64,000 nt of DNA, taken from Winogradskyella immobilis. Its GTDB lineage: Bacteria; Bacteroidota; Bacteroidia; Flavobacteriales; Flavobacteriaceae. This document shows, in pieces, positions 23,779 through 32,010 of this stretch. Location of the stretch: assembly GCF_021887715.1 (NCBI RefSeq), contig NZ_JAIQXX010000008.1, positions 61,522-125,521 of the forward strand. The letters are read 5' to 3'. The position numbers and the translations under genes are program-made. Numbering within the stretch: position 1 is the first letter of the stretch; every line of letters begins with the position of its first letter. A model generated the notes under the pieces. The model saw only the letters and a program-made list of their open reading frames with translations, was not told the origin of the DNA and did not search any database.

Positions 23779-24958
23779 TTTTCTTACCTAAAGATATTAA
23801 CCCAAATAATGGCCCTATAGCTAAAACTGTAAATAAATAGTGCGCATTATAGTGTTCTATTAAGTAAGAAAATAGTAGAATACTAACAATAGTAATTGCA
23901 AAACCAATAGAATTAACGATAGTTAAAGCAGTACCTTTAGATTCGGTCTCTACATTTTGAGCCACTAATGTTGAAAATAACGGAGAATCGGCTATGACGG
24001 CCATACCCCAAACAATTAGAAATAAAATAAACAAGCCAGTTGAACCTTTAAGTAATAGAATAGGTGAGAGTAAGCAACAAATGCCAGAAATTGATAAGGC
24101 AAAGATTGCGGTTTTCTTAACTCCAATTTGCATTGAAATGTAACCACCAAGTATACAACCTATAGTGCCAATAGCAATAACACTAAAGGATAACATCGGA
24201 ATATTTAGAGCAATGCCAGAATGAAGCTCAGTATATGTTTTTAATAGAAAGGGTACAAATGCCCAAAACGTATATAACTCCCACATGTGTCCAAAATAAC
24301 CAAATGCTGCAGCTCTAAATTTTGAATTTTTAAAAACCTGTAAAATTTTGGTGCTATCAAATTTTGGAGCTAATTTTTGATAAGGTCCGTCAGGCACCAA
24401 AGTAATAATAAATATACCGCCAAGAGTAGCCAAACCAGAAGTAATTAATATAACCGTTTCCCAAGAGATAGTAGTTATATTACTTTTTAAAAGATGAGGA
24501 AAAGCTGTACCTAGAACTAAAGCGCCGACAAGAAAACTTAGTGATTTGCCTAAGCCTTTTTCAAAATAATCAGCAGCTATTTTCATGCCAACAGGATATA
24601 TACCAGCTAAGAAAAAACCAGTTAAAAATCGAAAGCCTAAAAGACTCCACAATGTGTTTTCAGAATGTAAAACACCAAGATTAAAACCTGCACCAAGTAG
24701 CGCAGAAATAAAAAACACTCGTGATGGCGAAAACCGATCTGTAATAGTTAATAATGCAAATAAAAATGTACCGCTAATAAAACCAAATTGAATAGAAGAA
24801 GTTAATTGACCCAGTGCTTGCGAGTTAAGATTAAAATTTAATGCCAAATCACTCATAATTGCATTACCTGCAAACCATAAAGATGTACAGCAAAATTGAG
24901 CAATTACTATTAAGGGTAATATGCGTTTTGGAACTCTTACAATAGTACTAGTTGTCAA
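23768..24958 (-). CDS. MFS transporter
   Basis: The 396-residue membrane protein has 12 hydrophobic segments. ALLTITDRFSPSRVFF after helix 2 is a degenerate MFS motif A; the N-terminal SLWFAGNAI and QSLGAQLT-like segments resemble the CynX/NimT and YfcJ-type branches. The substrate is unknown. It is the last gene of a three-gene leftward operon with a DoxX-like protein (22 bp upstream) and a CarboxypepD-regulatory protein, and its 3' end overlaps the convergent dipeptidase gene. Confidence 0.85.
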   Translation of the reverse strand: MTTSTIVRVPKRILPLIVIAQFCCTSLWFAGNAIMSDLALNFNLNSQALGQLTSSIQFGFISGTFLFALLTITDRFSPSRVFFISALLGAGFNLGVLHSENTLWSLLGFRFLTGFFLAGIYPVGMKIAADYFEKGLGKSLSFLVGALVLGTAFPHLLKSNITTISWETVILITSGLATLGGIFIITLVPDGPYQKLAPKFDSTKILQVFKNSKFRAAAFGYFGHMWELYTFWAFVPFLLKTYTELHSGIALNIPMLSFSVIAIGTIGCILGGYISMQIGVKKTAIFALSISGICCLLSPILLLKGSTGLFILFLIVWGMAVIADSPLFSTLVAQNVETESKGTALTIVNSIGFAITIVSILLFSYLIEHYNAHYLFTVLAIGPLFGLISLGKKINL

Positions 24959-24980
24959 GCTTAATTTATGATTTTAAAAT

Positions 24981-25334
24981 TTACAAATAATAATAAGCCC
25001 AATACATTAATCCAAATTGTAATGGAATTCTTAAAATTAATAACCATCTCGGAAACCCTGCTGCAGCTTTTTTACCAGATAACATGTAAAAATGAACCAT
25101 AAGAAAAAGAGCAAGCATTATAATTATTGAAGTAAGAGCAAGATCTTTTAATTCTTCAGCAAAGAGACTGATACCTAATATAATTTCAAAGCCTCCGCTC
25201 CAAAGCACTAATGCTTTATGATTTGGTATATATTTAGGCATAATTCTCATAAATGCCTTAGGTTTTATAAAATGCATGACGCCAGCAAATATGTACACTG
25301 CCGACATTACATATAAATGCCATGGATTATTCAT
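24981..25334 (-). CDS. DoxX-like membrane protein
   Basis: Four hydrophobic helices in 117 residues, with AGVMHFIKPKAFMRIMPKYIPNH (helix-1 end and loop) and FEIILGISLFAEELKDLALTSI typical of the DoxX/DUF417-like four-helix family. Members are linked to quinone or thiosulfate metabolism or act as membrane redox partners, but no assignment is possible here. Its start overlaps the upstream gene by 8 bp, which indicates translational coupling. Confidence 0.82.
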   Translation of the reverse strand: MNNPWHLYVMSAVYIFAGVMHFIKPKAFMRIMPKYIPNHKALVLWSGGFEIILGISLFAEELKDLALTSIIIMLALFLMVHFYMLSGKKAAAGFPRWLLILRIPLQFGLMYWAYYYL

Positions 25335-26301
25335 CTTTAAAAATATTAAGGTTCATACCAATACCGTAATTATTAAGTCCGTTTTTAAGTAAACTAGAAG
25401 AGAAATCATTCCCTTTTTTAAACTGTACCCAATTGTTTTCGTTAATGAATACACGTTTTATATAAGTTCTATTTTCAGATATTTCATTAGTAAAAGGTAA
25501 CAAAGGTCTAAAGTTAGTTGGTATTTTTACAATACCAGATTTTCCTTTAATCTCTTTATATTTTTTATTAGGAAGCAATTTACCAAATTTATCGGTGTAA
25601 CCTAAAACTTGTAAAGAAACAAAAACTCCTGCTTTAGGTATAAAAATATCATGCTCGCTTACATTTAGCTCGTGGAAATCTCCATCTTTTTCTGTAGCTC
25701 TAAAAACTATAGTTTCAAAAGTTAGTGCTTGTCCAGGTTTTCCATTTTCGTTTTCATAAAAATTAACTTTAAACAAAGTGGAAAATGACTTTTTATCAGA
25801 ATTAGATTTCTTTCGTTTTTTCCAATCTCTAGATTCTAGAGCAATAGGAAACTTTACAGAAGCAATACGTTTTAACCGATTATCGTTATTAGGAAAAAAT
25901 ACAGCAATTTCAGATTCTATAGTTGGTAACCAGCATTTGTAATAATCGTCATCTAGGTAAGGCTTTATTTTTTCGGTTTTAAATTTTCGTTTAATACCAA
26001 TAATAACTGCATCTAGCTCATTTGCATAAGGTTCTAAAAAGAGTTGTTGTGGTAAATCTTTAGTAGCAATATCTATGTTTTTATATCCTAAAGCAGAAAT
26101 AAATAAAGAGTCTATATCTGGATATAGCTTTTTATTAAAAATAAATACGCCAGCATCATCTGCAAAAATACCATTGCCATTACCAAAAGATACTGTGGCG
26201 TAGGAAACAGGACTTTTAGTTTGGCTATCTTTTATTGTAATTTGAGCAATACTTAATAACGAAAAACTAAAGCATAAAATAAAAATGAAGCGTTTTGCCA
26301 T
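25327..26301 (-). CDS. Secreted protein with CarboxypepD regulatory-like domain
   Basis: A signal peptide (CFSFSLLSIAQ) precedes a CarboxypepD_reg-like (DUF4480-type) beta-sandwich at about residues 20-95: IKDSQTKSPVSYATVSFGNGNGIFADDAGVF and ISALGYKNI. The C-terminal 220 residues are beta-rich (FKVNFYENENGKPGQALTF, FVSLQVLGYTDKFG) and not recognised. Such proteins in Bacteroidota are envelope proteins often near TonB receptors; here it heads an operon with DoxX and MFS genes. Confidence 0.8.
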   Translation of the reverse strand: MAKRFIFILCFSFSLLSIAQITIKDSQTKSPVSYATVSFGNGNGIFADDAGVFIFNKKLYPDIDSLFISALGYKNIDIATKDLPQQLFLEPYANELDAVIIGIKRKFKTEKIKPYLDDDYYKCWLPTIESEIAVFFPNNDNRLKRIASVKFPIALESRDWKKRKKSNSDKKSFSTLFKVNFYENENGKPGQALTFETIVFRATEKDGDFHELNVSEHDIFIPKAGVFVSLQVLGYTDKFGKLLPNKKYKEIKGKSGIVKIPTNFRPLLPFTNEISENRTYIKRVFINENNWVQFKKGNDFSSSLLKNGLNNYGIGMNLNIFKDE

Positions 26302-26330
26302 GAGCTAAATATACAGCTTTTACAGGCATA

Positions 26331-26370
26331 AAAAAACGCCGTTACCTTAATTGAGATAACGACGTTTTTA
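26331..26370 (-). terminator. Terminator of the DUF6249 gene
   Basis: The arms AAAACGCCGTTA and TAACGACGTTTT (one mismatch) form a strong hairpin, with T-run on the minus strand. It lies 16 bp after the DUF6249 stop codon. Confidence 0.8.
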
Positions 26371-26385
26371 GTGTTGATTGATTGA

Positions 26386-26727
26386 TTATTCTTCTGTCCA
26401 TTTTTTGGTTTGTGTAAAGCCAACGTATAAACCTACACCAGCCATAAAGAAAATAACAGCTGCCATTGCGCCATCGCCTAAATTGGAATAGGTGTCTATA
26501 AGAGATGCTAAAAATGCACCAGCTCCTATACCCATAGATAAAAAGGCCAAGTTTAGTATTATTATTTTCCAAGATGATCCTCGTTTTCCGAGATTAAAAA
26601 TACTAGCATCTGCACCTTTTTCAATAAGCGCTAAACGTTCTTTGTTACGTGTTGAAAAGAATAGATAGACTATTCCAAAAATTACTCCAAAAAATGCTAG
26701 AGGTATGATGATTTCTTCTGCTCCCAT
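26386..26727 (-). CDS. DUF6249 membrane protein under ECF control
   Basis: The 113-residue protein has three hydrophobic helices (about 6-24, 52-70 and 85-105) separated by a basic linker (NKERLALIEKGADASIFNLG), the DUF6249 pattern of Bacteroidota. It is divergently transcribed from the ECF sigma factor, and its promoter (26775-26801) has the same TGTAAC and GTCGTC boxes with the same 15-bp spacing as the sigma gene itself. It is therefore a likely direct member of that sigma regulon, acting in the cell membrane. The biochemical role is unknown. Confidence 0.85.
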   Translation of the reverse strand: MGAEEIIIPLAFFGVIFGIVYLFFSTRNKERLALIEKGADASIFNLGKRGSSWKIIILNLAFLSMGIGAGAFLASLIDTYSNLGDGAMAAVIFFMAGVGLYVGFTQTKKWTEE

Positions 26728-26774
26728 AATATTTGTTTTTTTAATTGATTATTTTTAATGTGTTCATAGCTTAT

Positions 26775-26801
26775 GACGACAGGTTTTGAATTTAGGTTAC
26801 A
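26775..26801 (-). promoter_or_regulatory. ECF-type promoter of the DUF6249 gene
   Basis: On the minus strand TGTAAC (26796-26801), 15 bp, then GTCGTC (26775-26780) form an ECF-type -35/-10 pair, divergent from and matched to the sigma gene promoter. Confidence 0.7.
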
Positions 26802-26833
26802 CTTTTTGTAAAAAAATATTTTTAATATCTTTT

Positions 26834-26860
26834 TGTAACCTTAAATACATTTGAGTCGTC
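26834..26860 (+). promoter_or_regulatory. ECF-type autoregulatory promoter of the sigma gene
   Basis: TGTAAC (26834-26839), 15 bp, GTCGTC (26855-26860), ending 10 bp before the start codon. The TGTAAC/CGTC-type boxes with identical spacing to the divergent promoter point to autoregulation. Confidence 0.7.
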
Positions 26861-26870
26861 TTAAAAACAG

Positions 26871-27449
26871 ATGACCACCAACGACGATCAATTAATAGAA
26901 GCAATTACTAATGGAGATACTAAAGCCTATGGGCAATTAGTAAACCGTTATAAGGACTTGGTCTATACTTTGGCCTTGCGTATGTTAAAGCATAAAGAAG
27001 AAGCAGAAGAAGTAGCGCAAGACGCTTTTATAAAAGTATATAAGTCGTTAAATAAGTTTAAAGGCGATTCTAAATTTTCAACATGGATTTATAAAGTAAC
27101 TTATAATACATGCTTAGATCGTATTAAAAAGAATAAAAAGCATTTAAATGATGTTGCTATAGATGAATATACCGAGCATAAACTAGAAACTATAGATAAT
27201 GCTTTAGAATCTATGATTAAAGAAGAAAAAAGTGCATTGATAAAACGTTGTATAGATAAATTGCCTAGTGAAAGTAGTTATATATTAACGTTATATTATT
27301 TTGAAGAATTATCTTTGGATGAAATGTCAGATATTATTGGTATTTCAGCAAATACAATTAAAGTGAAATTGTTTAGAGCTCGGAAAAAGCTAACTGTTAT
27401 TTTAGAGCAATATTTACAACCTAAAAACACAATTAATTATGGGACGTAA
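26871..27449 (+). CDS. ECF-type RNA polymerase sigma factor
   Basis: A two-domain sigma-70 family factor of 192 residues: region 2 (about 20-85, GQLVNRYKDLVYTLALRMLKHKEEAEEVAQDAFIK and TWIYKVTYNTCLDRIKK) binds the -10 box and core enzyme, and region 4 (about 125-180, LPSESSYILTLYYFEELSLDEMSDIIGISANTIKVKLFRARKK) binds the -35 box. Without sigma 1.1/3 it is an extracytoplasmic function factor. The stop codon is past the start of the next gene by 11 bp, which couples it to a membrane protein resembling an anti-sigma factor. Its own promoter carries the boxes it probably recognises. Confidence 0.95.
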   Translation: MTTNDDQLIEAITNGDTKAYGQLVNRYKDLVYTLALRMLKHKEEAEEVAQDAFIKVYKSLNKFKGDSKFSTWIYKVTYNTCLDRIKKNKKHLNDVAIDEYTEHKLETIDNALESMIKEEKSALIKRCIDKLPSESSYILTLYYFEELSLDEMSDIIGISANTIKVKLFRARKKLTVILEQYLQPKNTINYGT

Positions 27450-27837
27450 TGATGAAAAACTTAACAAGTTTGTAGATCAATTGATGGCTAATGATACATT
27501 AGAACAACCTTCAAAAGATTTTACAGATAATCTTATGTCTAAGATTGAAACAATATCTACGACTACAACGATTGTTTATAAACCATTAATTTCAAAAATG
27601 GGTTGGATTATTATTAGTACCGTAATATGTTTATTAGTAGGTTACGTGATATTTAATGAGCCTTCAGGGAATTCAAAACTATTAGAGTTTGTAGATTTGT
27701 CTAAAATAAAGAATCCATTAGCCAATGTGTCTTTTAATTTTTCAAAAACACTAATGTATACTTCTGTTTTATTGGCTTTAATGATAGGTGTACAAATTCC
27801 ATTATTAAAAAATTATTTTAATAAACGAATGGCTTAA
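27439..27837 (+). CDS. Probable membrane anti-sigma factor
   Basis: The 132-residue protein has a soluble N-terminal half (residues 1-50: KLNKFVDQLMANDTLEQPSKDFTDNLMSKIE) of the kind used for sigma binding, one hydrophobic helix at about 54-70 and a second near 103-120. It overlaps the sigma factor gene by 11 bp. Position and topology fit an anti-sigma factor that holds the sigma at the membrane, but no zinc-binding HxxxCxxC motif is present, so this is an inference. Confidence 0.65.
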   Translation: MGRNDEKLNKFVDQLMANDTLEQPSKDFTDNLMSKIETISTTTTIVYKPLISKMGWIIISTVICLLVGYVIFNEPSGNSKLLEFVDLSKIKNPLANVSFNFSKTLMYTSVLLALMIGVQIPLLKNYFNKRMA

Positions 27838-29168
27838 TTTGAGTAATGCCAAAATGGGATACGAGCAAAATATATAGTAGATGTGTCGCCACGACGAATT
27901 TGTTTTTTAGTAACGTTTAAAAGATGTTTTCCTTCAGGTAAATCTTTTAGATTAACATAAGTTTCAAATCCTAGTTTTCCTTTTTTACTTTGCGAAACAA
28001 TAAATTCAGTGTCATCAAATTTTAAGCTATCAATCCTAACATTATATAGATCATTGAAAGCTTTTAAATAGTTGCTTCTAGATTTGAATGATGGATATAC
28101 GGTGTTCCCATTTACATCAATATCGCTTTGTAATCCTCTTAAATCTTTTTTTGGTTTCAAATTAGGATGAAAATCAAAGATGTTATCTTCAATATTTTCA
28201 TTATAAGTAATAAAAACTTTCAGAAAAGGGTCCGTAATTACTTTAGATGGTATGGCAACACGTTTAATAAAATCTTCTTCTTTAATTAATTGATCTTCAT
28301 AATTTTCATTATCTGCATATATAGCACTAGAGTTATTGTCTGCTCTTAAATAATTAGAGATTTGATAATTGTATGAAGATGCAATTAAGATGATAAAAAA
28401 TATGGGAATAAGTAATATACTAAGACGCCTACCGAGTTTATTATCTAAAAAATTATAAACCAATGGTCGATATAAAAACGATAAGGTTATAAAACTAAAA
28501 ACCCAATAGACTGGAAAGTAAATTTTAGACGTCCATTTTTTACGTTTAAGTCCTCCTAAAGTAAGAAAATCGATAAATACTAACAGCATACCAAAAACTA
28601 TGAATAGCATAATAGGAACACCAATGATTTCACGTAAACCATCAGGAATATAGTCATTGTCTAAGATATATATGGCTATAAGTGCAATTGCTATTATAGT
28701 AAATGTAAAAGCTAACACATAAAAAATGAGTAAAAAAGCAATAGCGAAAATGATACTACAATAGGTTTCAAGTTTTGAGATGTATTTATCAAATGAACCA
28801 ACTTTTTTTTGTAAATATTTGGTGAATTTAGGGCTGTAATTTAAAGTATCGTAATCTATATCTCCTGAGACATAACGTAAACCTAAGGCACCGATCCAAA
28901 TGCCTCTTAAAATCACATGAAGCAAAAGATTACAGACTAAAATCCAAGATGAAATATAGGTTATAGAAAGAATAATGAATTTATAAACAAGAGATCCATT
29001 ATTAACGCTATTGTTTTGAAAAATTTCCATGTTTGTTCTCAGAGGTTCGAGAATACTAAACAACCCAAAAATAGCAAAACCAGAAATCAGTAATTCTAAT
29101 TGCCAGCTTTCTTCTTGTAGTTTTTCTAATAGGCTTTTAAAAGAAGCGTCTTTATAGTCTTTAGCCAT
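27834..29168 (-). CDS. Multi-helix membrane protein, unknown
   Basis: I do not recognise this 444-residue protein. The first ~275 residues contain about six hydrophobic helices (near 30-45, 65-90, 135-165, 185-205, 215-240 and 250-270), and the last ~170 form a polar, apparently extracytosolic domain with little charge clustering (SPLHPNLKPKKDLRGL-like, EGKHLLNVTKKQIRRG). The tail ends ...YFARIPFWHYSN. It is convergent with the anti-sigma gene, overlapping it by 4 bp, and precedes a DoxX-like gene on the same strand. Confidence 0.75.
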   Translation of the reverse strand: MAKDYKDASFKSLLEKLQEESWQLELLISGFAIFGLFSILEPLRTNMEIFQNNSVNNGSLVYKFIILSITYISSWILVCNLLLHVILRGIWIGALGLRYVSGDIDYDTLNYSPKFTKYLQKKVGSFDKYISKLETYCSIIFAIAFLLIFYVLAFTFTIIAIALIAIYILDNDYIPDGLREIIGVPIMLFIVFGMLLVFIDFLTLGGLKRKKWTSKIYFPVYWVFSFITLSFLYRPLVYNFLDNKLGRRLSILLIPIFFIILIASSYNYQISNYLRADNNSSAIYADNENYEDQLIKEEDFIKRVAIPSKVITDPFLKVFITYNENIEDNIFDFHPNLKPKKDLRGLQSDIDVNGNTVYPSFKSRSNYLKAFNDLYNVRIDSLKFDDTEFIVSQSKKGKLGFETYVNLKDLPEGKHLLNVTKKQIRRGDTSTIYFARIPFWHYSN

Positions 29169-29217
29169 AAGATTGGTGGTTTTATGTTAAAGATAAATAC
29201 TTTTGCCTAATGTTACA

Positions 29218-29877
29218 TTAGCTAGAAGAGATTTTGTGTTTTTTTAAAGCAAAAAAGAGAATAAAACCAATGAGGCCTTCAAGGAAAAGAAGCAGTAATA
29301 TTATAGTAGCCACAATTTGTAATAGAGCTAGTGTTAATGCACTTATAATCATTATAGCACCAAGCCAAGTCCAATAGCTATTATCTGCAATATGCAGTTG
29401 AGATTTTACTAAAGTCCCTTCAGGTTGAAATAAAAATAAAAAGGAACGTAAATCCCATACTATTAAATAGGTTGTGGCTAAAAGCATTAATCCAGTAACA
29501 ATCGGAGTGCCATTAAAATCGTATGATAATGTAATAATAAAGATGTTGAGAATCAATCCAAAAAAGATAGCAGCACCTAGCTTAGAAAAACGTTGACTTA
29601 TTAATAACACACCAGCTATAATTTGTGACCAACCAATAAAACTCCAATATAAACCAGATTCTTGCATGACTTTAAAAAATAAGGCGATTCGGGATATAGA
29701 ATCATTTAAAGGAGCAGCGGAAGCACCCATGATATCTACTTTTGGACCACCTAATTTTCCCATGCCAATAGCCGCAATAATAAAAGCGCCACCAATTAAA
29801 TAGCGCACATAAATAGTAAAAATTTGCAAAAACGATTTTTGCTTAAGTTGATCTAAACGTAATAGAAATGTATCCAT
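29218..29877 (-). CDS. DoxX-like integral membrane protein
   Basis: The 219-residue protein contains about six hydrophobic helices. The N-terminal part FTIYVRYLIGGAFIIAAIGMGKLGG, then ESGLYWSFIGWSQIIAGVLLISQRFSKLGAAIFFGLILN, matches DoxX-like/DUF6069-type four-helix bundles. The extended C-terminal helices (SYWTWLGAIMIISALTLALL) distinguish it from the shorter DoxX at 24981. It is upstream of the unknown multi-helix gene and may be co-transcribed with it. Confidence 0.75.
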   Translation of the reverse strand: MDTFLLRLDQLKQKSFLQIFTIYVRYLIGGAFIIAAIGMGKLGGPKVDIMGASAAPLNDSISRIALFFKVMQESGLYWSFIGWSQIIAGVLLISQRFSKLGAAIFFGLILNIFIITLSYDFNGTPIVTGLMLLATTYLIVWDLRSFLFLFQPEGTLVKSQLHIADNSYWTWLGAIMIISALTLALLQIVATIILLLLFLEGLIGFILFFALKKHKISSS

Positions 29878-30074
29878 AACTGTAGTTAGTAATAGTTGTC
29901 ATTATAACGACGTATTATAAGGAGATTTGTTACTAATTATATGTTTTTCACCATAAAGATGAAGACTCAATATGTTGATGAGATGTGTATGGAGGTTTCA
30001 GTATAAAATATATAGATCAGGAAAAAATGGAGTAAAATACTATTCGCTTTTTTGAAATGAAGTTTGAATAAATA

Positions 30075-30740
30075 TTATCGATCTATCCTATAATTATCCA
30101 AGTTAATATCGTCAATCCCAACGTTATCAAACGGATGCTCTAATTGGTCTTGTATGTTATAAAGTGATACTAAAATAAATTGGGTTAAAAGTACAATTGC
30201 ATATACAATCCATTGAGGTTGATGATTACCTACATTTATAATCACTTCTGGTGCATAAATTATAGGAAAAATAAAGATAAAAATAAGGCAATACGCTTTT
30301 AGACTAATTGGAGTTCTATGGATATGAATGGAGTTGAGGTTTTCAACAGCCTCATGCATATCCTTCATAAAACGGAATGTTTTCTCTCGTATTTGTCTTG
30401 TTATAGTACTTTCATGCTTTAAAACAAACTGATAAACTTTATCCATAGAAGCATCAACTTTAGTCATACTAGGATTCATTGTTCTTAAATGCTCTAATAC
30501 AGTGGTATTTATATCTAATAAAATAGCATCTACATCATCTTTATATAAGTCGGCTAATTCTTTTTTACTTAATAAATAATACTTAACCGTACTTAATGTA
30601 CTTTTAAATTCACTTAAATGCTCTAATGCTTTTTCACGACGCCTAAAAGAACCTCTAATAGAAAATACAAGAGGAAAAATTATGGCAATACTCAATAAAG
30701 TTAAATCTACATTAAACTTAATTTTTAAAAAATAAGACAA
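30075..30740 (-). CDS. Bestrophin-like membrane protein
   Basis: The reading frame begins at a TTG and codes for a hydrophobic helix, a long soluble helical stretch (about residues 30-145, ending TRQIREKTFRFMKDM and HRTPISLKAYCLIFIFIFP), two more hydrophobic helices, and a C-terminal LEHPFDNVGIDDINLDNYRI that resembles the bestrophin/RFP-TM C-terminal anion-channel motif. The frame stays open another 28 codons to 30824 (upstream of the TTG) and adds a further transmembrane helix, with no ATG but an ATT and a CTG; the natural start may be one of those. Anion-channel activity is inferred from family resemblance. Confidence 0.65.
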   Translation of the reverse strand: MSYFLKIKFNVDLTLLSIAIIFPLVFSIRGSFRRREKALEHLSEFKSTLSTVKYYLLSKKELADLYKDDVDAILLDINTTVLEHLRTMNPSMTKVDASMDKVYQFVLKHESTITRQIREKTFRFMKDMHEAVENLNSIHIHRTPISLKAYCLIFIFIFPIIYAPEVIINVGNHQPQWIVYAIVLLTQFILVSLYNIQDQLEHPFDNVGIDDINLDNYRIDR

Positions 30741-30854
30741 AAATGTAATCCCTGTTGAAGAAAGTATGACTAACAGAGTTCTATAGTTTAATATGGATGA
30801 ATATTTATTGATAGTTGAAGTAATTGGTTATATTTGATAAAGTTAACAATTATA

Positions 30855-31907
30855 ATGAATAACCACCATCAAAAATTATTTTGCACTTTTTTTTTATTTT
30901 TCACTTTATGTAGTTTCGCTCAAACGGAGGAAGAAAAAGTTAATAAACCAAAACTTTTTAACGAGACAGAATTACTTCCTATCCGTTTAAAATATTCAAG
31001 AAAAGGTATTAAAAAAGAGACTGACGACTCAACTTATATAAAGTCTAAATTATCCTATTTAGCAAAAAATGAAGATTGGGAAACTCTAGATATTAAATTA
31101 AGAGTTCGCGGAAATTTTAGAAAAAAAACTTGTTTTTTCACACCTTTAAAAGTTAAAATTAAAAAAGAAGATGCTAAAGGCACAGTTTTTAAAGGAGAAA
31201 AGAAACTAAAACTTGTTTTACCCTGTTTAAAAGAATCAGGGAATGATGATTATGTTATAAAAGAATATATCGCTTATAAAATGTACGAGGTAATTTCTCC
31301 TTATTATTTCAAAACCCGTTTATTAGATATTGAATATGAGAACCTAAAGAAAAAAGATTCTAAAATATATAATTTAAAAGGTTTTTTTATAGAGGATGAT
31401 GAATCTGTAGCTAAACGTTTTGATGGCCATGTTTATAAGCGTCCAATTTACCCTAAAAGCTTTGACGATCTAGAAGCCTTACGAAATGCATTTTTTCAAT
31501 GCATGATCGGGAACACTGATTTTTCCCCAACATATCAGCATAATATGAAGCTGTTGTTTATTGATAAAAAATTTATTCCTGTACCCTATGATTTTGATTT
31601 ATCAGGTTTAGTTAATAGTAGTTATGCTGTGGTATCACGTTCTAGAAAAGCACCATTGCCTATAGATGATGTTACAGATCGCTATTTTTTAGGTTATAAG
31701 CGCGATTTACGAATGTTCCATATAGTTAAAGAAGAGTATATTATAAATAAATCGAAAATTATGGATGCTATAGAAGCTCATAAGGTCTATTTTGAAAATA
31801 AAAGTGCTTTCTATGAAGCTAAGCGTTATATACAAGAATTTTATACGGTTTTAGAAGATGAAGATAAGTTTAAAAGCAAAATCATAGATATTGCTAAAAA
31901 AATATAG
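30855..31907 (+). CDS. Secreted CotH-kinase-like protein
   Basis: A signal peptide (FFLFFTLCSFAQ) precedes a domain that resembles CotH/atypical protein kinases: LDIKLRVRGNFRKKTCFFTPLKVKI (the N-lobe with the VRGNF strand), YVIKEYIAYKMYEVISPYYFKTRLLDIEY, ALRNAFFQCMIGNTDFS (catalytic-loop-like) and FIPVPYDFDLSGLV (DFD as the metal motif). The pattern matches secreted CotH-like proteins in Bacteroidota; the nucleotide and target are not known. The ATG at 30855 is chosen because a signal peptide starts there. Its 3' end is followed by an octamer tandem repeat. Confidence 0.65.
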   Translation: MNNHHQKLFCTFFLFFTLCSFAQTEEEKVNKPKLFNETELLPIRLKYSRKGIKKETDDSTYIKSKLSYLAKNEDWETLDIKLRVRGNFRKKTCFFTPLKVKIKKEDAKGTVFKGEKKLKLVLPCLKESGNDDYVIKEYIAYKMYEVISPYYFKTRLLDIEYENLKKKDSKIYNLKGFFIEDDESVAKRFDGHVYKRPIYPKSFDDLEALRNAFFQCMIGNTDFSPTYQHNMKLLFIDKKFIPVPYDFDLSGLVNSSYAVVSRSRKAPLPIDDVTDRYFLGYKRDLRMFHIVKEEYIINKSKIMDAIEAHKVYFENKSAFYEAKRYIQEFYTVLEDEDKFKSKIIDIAKKI

Positions 31908-31944
31908 AACTAAACAGTTAGATAATTATTCTACATATCATTTA

Positions 31945-32008
31945 AACCATCTAACCATCTAACCATCTAACCATCTAACCATCTAACCATCTAACCATCT
32001 AACCATCT
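31945..32008. repeat. Octamer tandem repeat, AACCATCT x 8
   Basis: Eight exact 8-nt copies run from 31945 to 32008, ending 2 bp before the stop codon of the DEAD-box helicase gene. It lies between two convergent genes, like the heptamer array at 11099-11154. Confidence 0.97.
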
Positions 32009-32010
32009 AA

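Noticed and set aside
26342..26572. Alternate frame over the DUF6249 gene
   Set aside because: It is a minus-strand shadow frame that runs through the terminator hairpin and has no family features.
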